Shown here one piece after another: positions 24,706 through 31,159 of a stretch of 46,397 nucleotides of DNA (positions are counted from its first letter, which is position 1; each line of letters begins with the position of its first letter). The position numbers and the translations under genes were made by a program. Source of the DNA: Candidatus Woesearchaeota archaeon (lineage in GTDB: Archaea; Nanobdellota; Nanobdellia; Woesearchaeales; UBA10216); the NCBI GenBank assembly GCA_016185705.1, contig JACPMZ010000012.1:1-46397 (forward strand), in the 5' to 3' direction. The notes under the pieces are model-generated. The model was not told the DNA's origin, did not search any database, and was given only the letters and a program-made list of their open reading frames with translations.

Positions 24706-24765
24706 TTCTGTGGTTTGTGCGGTGGGCGATAGACTTAAATAATAACCCGAATTCAAATTCTTATT

Positions 24766-25017
24766 ATGCAATACGATTTGGAGCTTGACAATGTTGTGAA
24801 GAAAATCAGGGCTGAGGGCGCCAAGCTTGTGTGCATTCAGCTTCCTGACGGGCTTAAGCCCAAGGCAGCGGTTATTCAGGATGCTATTGAAAAAAACACG
24901 GCAGCCAGGGTTGTTATCTGGGCTGGTTCCTGTTACGGCGCTTGCGATGTGCCGCTGCAGGTTCAGCGCCTGGGCGTTGATTTGCTGATTCAGTGGGGGC
25001 ATTCGGAGTGGAGGTAG
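24766..25017 (+). pseudogene. Truncated Dph2 (diphthamide synthesis) N-terminal domain
   Basis: 83 residues: LVCIQLPDGLKPKAAVIQDA, then VVIWAGSCYGACDVPLQVQR and LGVDLLIQWGHSEW. These are the hallmark motifs of domain 1 of archaeal Dph2, the radical [4Fe-4S] enzyme that adds the aminocarboxypropyl group to EF-2 histidine. Full-length archaeal Dph2 is about 330-350 residues with one cluster cysteine in each of three domains; only the first cysteine region is left here. The frame ends after GHSEWR and the next gene starts two bases later. The leaderless promoter (CTTAAATAAT 24733-24742) is intact. It is a deletion remnant or an unusual single-domain protein. Confidence 0.78.
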
Positions 25018-25018
25018 C

Positions 25019-25921
25019 ATGGCGTGGCTTCTGTTCGCGGTTTTGGCTAATTTTCTGCTCGGTGTAGAGAGCATTCTTGACCAGATTCTGAGAAAAAAGC
25101 ATATAAGGCATGACGCATCCATCACTGTTATTTGGATTTTTTTCTATTTCATCCTTTGGCTTGCTGTGGTGCCTTTCATTGACATTTCCATTCCTGCAGC
25201 TCCGCAGCTTTTGGCTGTTCTTGCAAGCGGCTTTATCATTGTGTTTGTTGCGCTGCCTTACTTCTGGTCAATTTCCAGCGAGGAAATCTCAAGGATTATG
25301 CCTGTGTGGCAGTTTTCGTCAGTGTATGTGCTGCTGATGGCTTTTTTCTTTCTTGGAGAAACTTTGAGCAGGGCTGATTTGTATGCTTTTGCATTGCTGT
25401 TCGCTGCAGGAATGACTCTTGCATTTGAGAAGGCAGGGGCGCGCTTCGTTTTGAACAGGCGGGTGTTGGGTGTCTTTGCAGCTTCTGCTGCCTGGGCTGT
25501 CTCGCTTGTTCTGATGAAGTTCTTCTACCTGACTGAGCCTTTCTGGAACGGGTTCTTCTGGAGCATGGCAGGCCAGTTGATTGGGGTTGCTGTGCTTGTG
25601 CTGCTTCCCGGAAATGCTGCGCATCTGGTGGCAGGCTTGAAATCAGTCAGGCGCAGCACGGCACTTATTTTCTTTGCAGCAACTCTGGCAGCTCTTTTGG
25701 CGGAATTGGCATACCTTTTTGCCATCAAGTCAGGCCCTGTTTCGCTTGTGTCTGCTGTTGGCAGCACGGGGATGGTTTTTCTGTTCCTGATAGCTGTTCT
25801 GCTGTCAAAGTTTGTGCCAAATGTGCTTAAGGAGAGGCTGGACAGGAAAACTTTATTAACAAAAGGCATCGCTATTGTGCTCATGGTTGCCGGACTGGTT
25901 TTGCTTGGAGGCGGCTTGTGA
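25019..25921 (+). CDS. EamA/DMT-family transporter
   Basis: 300 residues with ten hydrophobic helices in two repeats (1-140 and 150-300), the EamA layout. GLGGG-like tight turns and the end-of-repeat pattern VWQFSSVYVLLMAFFFLGET and VSAVGSTGMVFLFLIAVLLS support this. The substrate of such drug/metabolite exporters is not predictable. Coupled on both sides: it starts two bases after the Dph2 fragment, and its stop overlaps the rpiB start as GTGA. Confidence 0.85.
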   Translation: MAWLLFAVLANFLLGVESILDQILRKKHIRHDASITVIWIFFYFILWLAVVPFIDISIPAAPQLLAVLASGFIIVFVALPYFWSISSEEISRIMPVWQFSSVYVLLMAFFFLGETLSRADLYAFALLFAAGMTLAFEKAGARFVLNRRVLGVFAASAAWAVSLVLMKFFYLTEPFWNGFFWSMAGQLIGVAVLVLLPGNAAHLVAGLKSVRRSTALIFFAATLAALLAELAYLFAIKSGPVSLVSAVGSTGMVFLFLIAVLLSKFVPNVLKERLDRKTLLTKGIAIVLMVAGLVLLGGGL

Positions 25922-26379
25922 AAATCGTCATCGCCGCAGACCACGGCGGCTTTGAATTGAAGAATAAAATCGCTGCTTTTCTTGAGGCACAGGGCTATGA
26001 CGTTGATGACCAAGGCCCTTCCACTCTTGACCCTGACGATGATTATCCTGATTTTGGAAAAAAAGTTGCCGAGGTTGTTGGAAGGGAGGGCAGCAGCATC
26101 GGCCAGCAAAAAGTTATGGGCATACTGATTTGCAGGTCTGCAGCAGGCATTGTTATAGCTGCCAACAAGTTTAAGGGTGTCCGTGCTGTCGCTGCTTACG
26201 ACGAGAAGGGCGCAAGGCACAGCCGTGAGCATAATGACGCCAATGTTCTTGGTCTCAGCGGGGACTGGACTTCCGAGTCAGATGCCAGGAAAATTGTTTC
26301 AGTTTGGCTGAAAACTGGTTACAGCAACGAGGAGCGCCACACCCGCAGGCTGAAAAAGATTGCCGGCATGGAGCGATGA
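25918..26379 (+). CDS. rpiB: RpiB/LacA-family sugar phosphate isomerase
   Basis: 153 residues. The opening MKIVIAADHGGFELKNKIAA and YDVDDQGPSTLDPDDDYPDF are RpiB signatures. The active-site loop reads CRSAAGIVIAANKFKGVRA, where most RpiB proteins have C-G-T-G-I-G; the cysteine general base and the NK of the anion hole are kept. EHNDANVLGLSGDWT closes the site. It should interconvert ribose 5-phosphate and ribulose 5-phosphate. Most archaea use RpiA, so the RpiB type is notable. The start is GTG at 25918, overlapping the previous stop. Confidence 0.88.
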   Translation: MKIVIAADHGGFELKNKIAAFLEAQGYDVDDQGPSTLDPDDDYPDFGKKVAEVVGREGSSIGQQKVMGILICRSAAGIVIAANKFKGVRAVAAYDEKGARHSREHNDANVLGLSGDWTSESDARKIVSVWLKTGYSNEERHTRRLKKIAGMER

Positions 26380-26864
26380 CGCTTCTTGCTTATTCACTGG
26401 CAGCGCTGATAGCTTTTTCTGGAGTTATAGCAGGGATTGTTCTCGCTTTTCGCACTAAAGAGGAAATGAGTGCAGGCAGAAAGTATTTTCCCTGGCTGCA
26501 GAAAATTTTGTTCATGGCTGCTGTTGCTGTTCTTCTGAATCATTTTAATCTCGGGATGGCTGTCAGGGCAGTGGTTTACGGAGTCGTTATTGTTGCCGTT
26601 TTGAAAAAGCAGGTGCTGAACTTTTATCCGCTTCTTGCAGCCATGTTTTTCCTGCTTGGCCAGTCAGCTGAAAGCCTTTTCATGATTTCAGCTATTGTCT
26701 TTATTTACGGTTTCCCCACCGGCAGCTTGTTTGTAATCAGCTCCGGCAGGATTAAGCTGTTTGCGGCTGTTAAGGCAGCGGTTTTTAGGCATGGAAGCTT
26801 TCTGGCAATTGCCCTTGTTTTGCAGCTGCTGTACTCTGTGTTTGTGCTGAAAACTTTTATCTGA
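26376..26864 (+). CDS. Membrane protein, 162 aa
   Basis: The start ATG at 26376 overlaps the rpiB stop as ATGA; an upstream in-frame ATG at 26304 would lie inside rpiB and give a non-hydrophobic extension. Five hydrophobic segments (LAYSLAALIAFSGVIAGIVL, ILFMAAVAVLLN, AVVYGVVIVAVL, LLAAMFFLLGQSAESLFMI, FLAIALVLQLLYSVFVL). Resembles other small archaeal membrane proteins of unknown function. Third gene of a DMT-rpiB-membrane unit. Overlaps the convergent transglutaminase gene by eight bases. Confidence 0.75.
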   Translation: MTLLAYSLAALIAFSGVIAGIVLAFRTKEEMSAGRKYFPWLQKILFMAAVAVLLNHFNLGMAVRAVVYGVVIVAVLKKQVLNFYPLLAAMFFLLGQSAESLFMISAIVFIYGFPTGSLFVISSGRIKLFAAVKAAVFRHGSFLAIALVLQLLYSVFVLKTFI

Positions 26865-28824
26865 ACAGCTTCAGCAGGAATTTCCGGATTTTTTGGAGGA
26901 AATTAAGCTCTTCAACTGTTATCGCAAACTGCTCCTGTTCAGTGTACTTTCTTCCTTTCTCGTCGTAAAATGTGGCTGTAATCGTCATTGCGTTTTCCCC
27001 CTCTTTCAATTCCAGTGCGCTGAGCTCTGCTGTCAGTTTCCTGCCGTTGTCCAGCGCATCTATGTGAAACTTTGCTGCTGCCGGCCTGACAGACACTTCG
27101 GCGTTTATCGGCAGGGTTTCTGAGGTTTTTTTGACCAGGAATGATACCTCAAATGCCTCGTTGAATTTCACGCTTTCAGGATGCATTATGTCCTGAATGC
27201 TTAGCGATGGCTTGTCAAGCACGTATATTTCAACTGTTTCTGTTTTTGCCACTGTGTCGCTGTCCACGCTCACTTTTATCCTGTTTGTTCCCGGTGACGT
27301 GAAGTTTGCAGTAAAGTCAAACTGTTTGCTCCTCGTAAGCCCCAGCGTAAATCGTTCGCACTCCCCATTGTGGCAGAAGCGCAGGTTGTTCAGCGCAACG
27401 TTCCCTGTGTTTTTTGCTGTGCAGCTTACCTCTGCATTTTCGTATATGTATATTTTTTCCTGGGCAGTGCAGCTTATGCCCACGTTCCTGCTGTACGCTT
27501 TTTCCTCTTCCTGCTCTATTCGCAGCGCGTTTACCTCATCCAGGCTGAATGCAGGCGCTGCAGAGTTGGATTTGAATTCTGTACTGGTTTCTGCAAGGTG
27601 CGCAATCACTGTCAGTGGAAATGTGTAAACATAGTCTTCGTTCAGCTCTCCACTTACCCTGAACACAAAGTATTCCAGCTTTGTTTCTCCGGGTTTCAGA
27701 AGTATGTCGCGTTTGTTTGGCCCGATTAATTCCAGTTCCTGGGTGTTTGCATGCACCAATTCCGCAACAGTGTAGTAATTTCTGAAGTTGGTTACTTCAA
27801 CTTCCTCAATGTTGTATGAGCCGAATCCTACGCTGTCTTTCAGTATTTTGCTTCTAAGGGCAATTTCGCCCTGTATGCTTCCGGACGCGTCCTTCAGCGT
27901 GATTCTTGGCGTAAGCTGGCTCGTAACTACGTCAATGTTGCGGCCTTTCCACTGGTAGCCTGTTGTGGTTTCAGCCACATCCGCTGTTGAAATCATCTGT
28001 ATGTGCCCCGGGTCTACAAATCCGAACTCTCCGTAGGTTACGTCAAACGGCACCCATCCATAGCCCGGAAAGTAAACCTCTGCCCATCCGTGGAACCCCC
28101 ATCTCTGCTGGAACAGCTCAGAGTCTGTGTACGATATTCCTGATACAAATCTTGCCGGTATGCCCAGTGCCCTGTTAAGGGCAATGAACAGGTTGGTGAA
28201 TTCGTCGCATACGCCCTGCCTCGTCTGCAGCACCCAGCTTGCATTTTTTGTTACGTCTGCCGTCAGGGTGCTGAGGTTGTAGTTGATGTTGGTGTTGCTC
28301 CACTCTGCCAGCTTGAAAACAACAACAAACAAATCATCCTCTCCTGCTGCCAGCGAAGATGCAAGCAGCTCAATGCCCTGGTTGTCTGAGTCTATGTTCT
28401 CGGTCGGCAGCGTGTATTGCGCTATGTCTGAAGGCAGCTCAGCGATTGGAAACGCAACTTTATGCGTTACCGGAACCAGCGACCTTGTGGTTACAACATC
28501 AGCCACTGCGCTGTAGCTCAGCTTTCCCGGCTTCGGCTTATCCCAGATGAACAGCAGGCTTTTGTCCGTAACAACTGCCGTGGGCTGCAGCTGGGTAAAC
28601 TGAACCTGCTGCAGCGCTGTTTCTTTTGGAAAAAGCGTGAGGTTTACGTGCACGTACTCTGCGCTGAAATCAGATGACTTGGCAACCAGGTCAAATCTGG
28701 AAGATAAGTCCACTTCTATCAGCAGTTCCTCGCTGCCAAAAATCGTCTGCCTGTTTTCTTCAAGCGCTGACGCTGAGAACTGAAAAAGGAGCAGGGCTGC
28801 TGTTAGTGCTATTAGCCGCTTCAT
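26857..28824 (-). CDS. Secreted transglutaminase-like protein with Ig-like domains
   Basis: 655 residues from ATG 28824, which opens a classical signal peptide (MKRLIALTAALLLFQFSASA). TRQGVCDEFTNLFIALNRAL then GFHGWAEVYFPGYGWVPFDV carry the Cys-His-Asp triad of the transglutaminase/protease-like fold at about residues 205-275. The rest is beta-sandwich repeats with a conserved SCTAQEKIYIYENAEVSCTA disulfide. The last 16 residues (LQKIRKFLLKLFR) are amphipathic and cationic, not a standard membrane anchor. It may crosslink or cleave surface proteins; no substrate is evident. A TATA box (about 28845-28856) fits a leaderless start. Confidence 0.85.
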   Translation of the reverse strand: MKRLIALTAALLLFQFSASALEENRQTIFGSEELLIEVDLSSRFDLVAKSSDFSAEYVHVNLTLFPKETALQQVQFTQLQPTAVVTDKSLLFIWDKPKPGKLSYSAVADVVTTRSLVPVTHKVAFPIAELPSDIAQYTLPTENIDSDNQGIELLASSLAAGEDDLFVVVFKLAEWSNTNINYNLSTLTADVTKNASWVLQTRQGVCDEFTNLFIALNRALGIPARFVSGISYTDSELFQQRWGFHGWAEVYFPGYGWVPFDVTYGEFGFVDPGHIQMISTADVAETTTGYQWKGRNIDVVTSQLTPRITLKDASGSIQGEIALRSKILKDSVGFGSYNIEEVEVTNFRNYYTVAELVHANTQELELIGPNKRDILLKPGETKLEYFVFRVSGELNEDYVYTFPLTVIAHLAETSTEFKSNSAAPAFSLDEVNALRIEQEEEKAYSRNVGISCTAQEKIYIYENAEVSCTAKNTGNVALNNLRFCHNGECERFTLGLTRSKQFDFTANFTSPGTNRIKVSVDSDTVAKTETVEIYVLDKPSLSIQDIMHPESVKFNEAFEVSFLVKKTSETLPINAEVSVRPAAAKFHIDALDNGRKLTAELSALELKEGENAMTITATFYDEKGRKYTEQEQFAITVEELNFLQKIRKFLLKLFR

Positions 28825-28890
28825 TGTGGCTGATAAATTATCTTCATATATAAATAATGCTTGAGTATTAAAATAATAGCGGAGACTGGA

Positions 28891-28921
28891 GAATCCCAGT
28901 AAATGCGAAAACATTTACTGT
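28891..28921 (-). other. tRNA intron 3, position 59/60 in the T loop
   Basis: 31 nt with a 9-bp hairpin CAGTAAATG/CATTTACTG. Between it and the T stem (ACTGG/CCAGT) each side has seven nucleotides, TTCAAAA and GGATTCT, i.e. the 4+3 geometry of a bulge-helix-bulge, but only two of the four central pairs form. A relaxed motif. Confidence 0.88.
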
Positions 28922-28943
28922 TTTGAACCAGTGACCTATGGGT

Positions 28944-28961
28944 CTCTCAACCAGAAGTGAT
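28944..28961 (-). other. tRNA intron 2, canonical position 37/38, perfect BHB motif
   Basis: 18 nt. Central helix CTCA/TGAG with 3-nt bulges TAA and AGA. The outer helix is the mature anticodon stem GGG/CCC, which exists only after intron 1 is removed. So the order of splicing probably matters. Confidence 0.92.
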
Positions 28962-28969
28962 TATGAGCC

Positions 28970-28992
28970 TTCCGAAACCAAGGTCTTGGTTG
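28970..28992 (-). other. tRNA intron 1, position 29/30, perfect BHB motif
   Basis: 23 nt. The precursor forms the central helix CCGA/TCGG flanked by 3-nt bulges TGC and AAG, with inner helix AACCAA/TTGGTT. Cutting after the second nucleotide of each bulge removes exactly the 23 nt that restore the ATGGG anticodon strand. Confidence 0.92.
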
Positions 28993-29049
28993 CATCGGGC
29001 ACTCCTAGCTGCCCTACTCCGCTATTACCAAGAAAGAACTTAGGAGTGC

Positions 29050-29080
29050 TTTATAAATCTTTATGCCAAAACTTTAAAAA
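29050..29080. promoter_or_regulatory. TATA boxes of the tRNA and of the nucleotidyltransferase gene
   Basis: TTTATAAAT (29050-29058) fits the minus-strand tRNA at 27-35 bases. ACTTTAAAAAC (about 29070-29080) lies 25-35 bases before the plus-strand ATG at 29105 and fits a leaderless mRNA. Confidence 0.6.
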
Positions 29081-29104
29081 CAGCTTGGCTTTCAGCTTTT
29101 TGCT

Positions 29105-29698
29105 ATGGAAAAAGGTTACGCTGTAGAGGGTGATGTGATAGTGTTAAACCGCGAGTTAACCGAGCTTGATAGATTCGTTAAAGAATTTCTTGAAGTGCTT
29201 AAAAAGCATTCTGACTACCTGATTGTAAGCGGTTTTGTGAGCATTTCTACCGGCAGGCCTAGGGGAACGGAAGACGTTGACATCCTCGTTCCTGTCACGG
29301 AGGAAAATAAATTTAAAGCTTTGTTTGAGGATTTGATGCAAAACAGCTTCTGGTGCTATCAGGGCGACAGCTGGCAGGAAGCATACGCTTATGTAGCGGA
29401 TATGTCAAACATAAGGTTTGCAAAAGTTGACAACACATTTCCAAACATTGAATTTATTCCAATTAATGAGTCGAGAAAGGCCAAATTTTTTGAGTTTTCC
29501 CACCCGCAAAAAATGAGGGTTGAGGACTTTGATTTTAAAGTCCCCAAAATCGAATTTGAAATATTGTATAAAGAACTGATTTTAGGCAGCGGTAAGGATA
29601 TTCATGACGCCAGGCACTTGAGGTATGTTTTCTCAGACCTGATTAAAGAAGAAAATTTTAAAAAGTTTGAGCCCATAGTAAAACTGGAGTTAAAATGA
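29105..29698 (+). CDS. Nucleotidyltransferase-fold protein, possible toxin
   Basis: 197 residues. The core YLIVSGFVSISTGRPRGTED then VDILVPVTEENKF is the G-[SF]-x-R-x-T-x-D-[VI]-D-[IL] pattern of minimal/AbiEii-like nucleotidyltransferases, with D-x-D at about residues 59-61. A third acidic residue probably lies in NIEFIPINE. The C-terminal half is helical. Many such proteins act as toxins that add nucleotides to tRNA or as antitoxins modifying a HEPN partner. The overlapping 65-aa gene downstream supports a paired system, and the neighbour on the other side is a tRNA gene. Confidence 0.72.
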   Translation: MEKGYAVEGDVIVLNRELTELDRFVKEFLEVLKKHSDYLIVSGFVSISTGRPRGTEDVDILVPVTEENKFKALFEDLMQNSFWCYQGDSWQEAYAYVADMSNIRFAKVDNTFPNIEFIPINESRKAKFFEFSHPQKMRVEDFDFKVPKIEFEILYKELILGSGKDIHDARHLRYVFSDLIKEENFKKFEPIVKLELK

Positions 29699-29892
29699 AG
29701 CAAATAAGCGACTTGGATTATGTAACTCTGTATGCTGAAAAACTTAAGCATAACAACCGCTTATTTGCCCAGCAAAAAGTGTTGATAGAGTCACAAATGA
29801 GGGCCAGCTCTTCATTCTTCGCGAGCATGTTTGGCAGCAAGAATTATAAAGAAAACGCAAGAAAATATTTGAGAAGCGTAGGACTTCTGTAG
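29695..29892 (+). CDS. Small partner protein of the nucleotidyltransferase, 65 aa
   Basis: Reads MKQISDLDYVTLYAEKLKHN, then NRLFAQQKVLIESQMRASSS and FFASMFGSKNYKENARKYLR. Helical and basic, with no HEPN R-x4-6-H motif (the only histidine is in KHNNR). It starts inside the stop of the nucleotidyltransferase gene (ATGA), which indicates coupled synthesis. Not recognised as a known antitoxin family. Its role as partner rests on the overlap alone. Confidence 0.65.
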   Translation: MKQISDLDYVTLYAEKLKHNNRLFAQQKVLIESQMRASSSFFASMFGSKNYKENARKYLRSVGLL

Positions 29893-29913
29893 ATTTTCGG
29901 CCTTATTGAAATG

Positions 29914-29974
29914 TCAGAAACGCTGATGCGTAATCTACCCACTTCAGTGAGTAGTAAGCATACAGCGTTTCTGA
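29914..29974. repeat. Long hairpin after the nucleotidyltransferase pair
   Basis: TCAGAAACGCTG (29914-29925) pairs with CAGCGTTTCTGA (29963-29974); an inner ATGC/GCAT and a near-tip CTACCCAC/GTGAGTAG continue the stem with small bulges. A possible terminator or structured RNA for the toxin-antitoxin-like pair. Confidence 0.6.
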
Positions 29975-29982
29975 GCATGCTC

Positions 29983-30020
29983 AAAAGCACGCCACGGGCT
30001 AAAGCCCGTGGCGTGCTTTT
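29983..30020. repeat. Perfect 18-bp palindrome
   Basis: AAAAGCACGCCACGGGCT (29983-30000), two-base loop AA, then its exact complement (30003-30020). The GGGCTAAAGCCC centre resembles hairpins at IS200/IS605-type ends, but no transposase is nearby. Its right arm (GTGCTTTT) is also the left end of element copy G. Confidence 0.75.
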
Positions 30021-30154
30021 GACAAGTTCGCGCAGCCTCGCTCTGTTGCTGGCTTCCCTTCCTGCTTTTTCCCTCCCTTAAATATTCAGGGGAGGGAAAA
30101 AGCAGGAAGAACAGCGGGATAAACGCAGCGGTAAAGTGAACTTTTCAATAGCAC
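30013..30154. repeat. Intergenic palindromic element, copy G (142 bp)
   Basis: Outer ends GTGCTTTTGACAAGTTC (30013-30029) and the complement of GAACTTTTCAATAGCAC (ends 30154) pair well. The centre has perfect 17-bp arms CCTGCTTTTTCCCTCCC (30061-30077) and 30090-30106; the middle of the arms is diverged. From 30090 to 30143 it is identical to copy H over 54 bp. It ends 15 bp before the TATA box of RNase HII (30169-30178). Confidence 0.85.
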
Positions 30155-30199
30155 CAGATTTTCTAAAACTTTAAAAACACATTCCCTTAGTGTTGCTTT

Positions 30200-30874
30200 A
30201 TGCTCATTTGCGGCATTGACGAGGCTGGAAGAGGCCCGATAATCGGAAACATGGTCATGGCAGGCGTATTGGTGGACGAAGAGGGCGCTGAGAGCCTGAA
30301 AAGCGTTGGCGTCAGGGATTCCAAGCTGCTTTCCCAGAAAAAACGGGTTCAGCTGTTCAGCAAAATCACTGCCATTGCCAAAAAATACAAAATAATTTCA
30401 ATAGCCCCTGAAGAAATTGACGCAGCAGTGCAGTCAGACACCCTTAACCTGAACTGGCTTGAAGCGCATGTTTCTGCAAAGATTATCAATGAATTAAAGC
30501 CGGACAAGGTGATTATTGACAGCCCAAGCAACAACGTTGTGGCATACAAGCGCTACTTGATGAAGCTCCTTGACCGCAGGGATATTGACGCAGCAGTTGA
30601 GCATAAAGCTGATTTAAACCATGTTGAGTGCGCTGCCGCTTCCATTCTTGCAAAGGTTGTCAGGGAGCAGGAAATAGAAACCATTAAAAAAAGGGTTGGC
30701 GACTTTGGCTCCGGCTACCTTACAGACCCTAAAACCCTGAAGTTTTTGGAGGAAAATTACGAGAAGCACCAGGAGCTTTTCAGGAAAAGCTGGAAGCCGT
30801 ACAAGAGGCAGGCAGCAGGCAGGGGCCAGGCAAAACTGGGCAGTTACGGAGGCGATAATTATGGAAAAGGATGA
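30200..30874 (+). CDS. rnhB: Ribonuclease HII
   Basis: 224 residues. GIDEAGRGPIIG opens the protein with the catalytic D7 and E8; D107 (KVIIDSPS) and D138 (HKADLNHVECAAASILAKV) complete the four-acid metal site. GSGYLTDPKTLKFLEE is the conserved substrate-strand region. It removes RNA from RNA/DNA hybrids, including single ribonucleotides and Okazaki primers. Leaderless: TATA ACTTTAAAAAC at 30168-30178. The 3' end overlaps the small acidic gene by 14 bases. Confidence 0.95.
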   Translation: MLICGIDEAGRGPIIGNMVMAGVLVDEEGAESLKSVGVRDSKLLSQKKRVQLFSKITAIAKKYKIISIAPEEIDAAVQSDTLNLNWLEAHVSAKIINELKPDKVIIDSPSNNVVAYKRYLMKLLDRRDIDAAVEHKADLNHVECAAASILAKVVREQEIETIKKRVGDFGSGYLTDPKTLKFLEENYEKHQELFRKSWKPYKRQAAGRGQAKLGSYGGDNYGKG

Positions 30875-31058
30875 TGAGGGCGTTGACAAATCTGAATCAG
30901 AAAAAGACCCTGAGCAGGAGGAAGACATTTACGAAGCTGACGAGCGCGACCAGATGGAGGAGGATGCTGAAATCTCGCCGAGGGAGGGCGGCTTCGTTGA
31001 GGGCTTTGAGAAGGACGAGGCAAAGTCCATGAGGAAAAAGAAGGGAAAGCGCAGATAA
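30861..31058 (+). CDS. Acidic 65-aa protein with EISxxExGFxxGFE motif
   Basis: Reads MEKDDEGVDKSESEKDPEQE, then EDIYEADERDQMEEDAEISP, REGGFVEGFEKDEAK and a basic KKKGKRR end. The N-terminal 40 residues are almost all charged and probably disordered. The EDAEISPREGGFVEGFE segment matches the C-terminus of the small protein at 8817-8927. It starts inside rnhB and is therefore translated with it. The function is unknown; the shared motif suggests a common binding partner. Confidence 0.75.
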   Translation: MEKDDEGVDKSESEKDPEQEEDIYEADERDQMEEDAEISPREGGFVEGFEKDEAKSMRKKKGKRR

Positions 31059-31076
31059 TTTTCCATGTTGCAGCTA

Positions 31077-31137
31077 TTTATAGTTACTTCTATGTTTATA
31101 GTTACTTCTAAGTAGTGCTTTTAGAAAGTTATTTAAA
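31077..31137 (+). promoter_or_regulatory. Promoter with two tandem 16-bp repeats
   Basis: TTTATAGTTACTTCTA occurs at 31077-31092 and again at 31095-31110, an exact repeat at 18-bp period, followed by a TATA box GTTATTTAAAC (about 31126-31136) 28 bases before ATG 31160. Direct repeats in this position look like a paired binding site for a regulator acting upstream of TBP/TFB. Confidence 0.6.
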
Positions 31138-31159
31138 CTGCCGATTGTTTCTTTTTTGT

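Larger units (their letters stand above)
28877..29023 (-). tRNA. Initiator tRNA-Met(CAU) with three introns
   Basis: Exons at 29023-28993, 28969-28962, 28943-28922 and 28890-28877 join to a 75-nt tRNA. The acceptor is AGCGGAG/CTCCGCT with discriminator A; the D arm is GGGC-AGCTAGGAGT-GCCC; the anticodon arm is ATGGG-CTCATAA-CCCAT; the variable loop is AGGTC; the T arm is ACTGG-TTCAAAT-CCAGT. The A1:U72 pair and three consecutive G:C pairs in the anticodon stem identify the initiator. The introns are 23, 18 and 31 nt, at positions 29/30, 37/38 and 59/60. CCA is not encoded. A TATA box TTTATAAAT (29050-29058) lies 27-35 bases upstream. Without intron removal the gene would be missed by a simple tRNA scan. 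Confidence 0.96.

Noticed and set aside
25019-25921. Fusion of Dph2 fragment and DMT transporter by frameshift
   Set aside because: The downstream protein begins with its own normal first TM helix and start codon, and none of its sequence resembles Dph2 domains 2 or 3.
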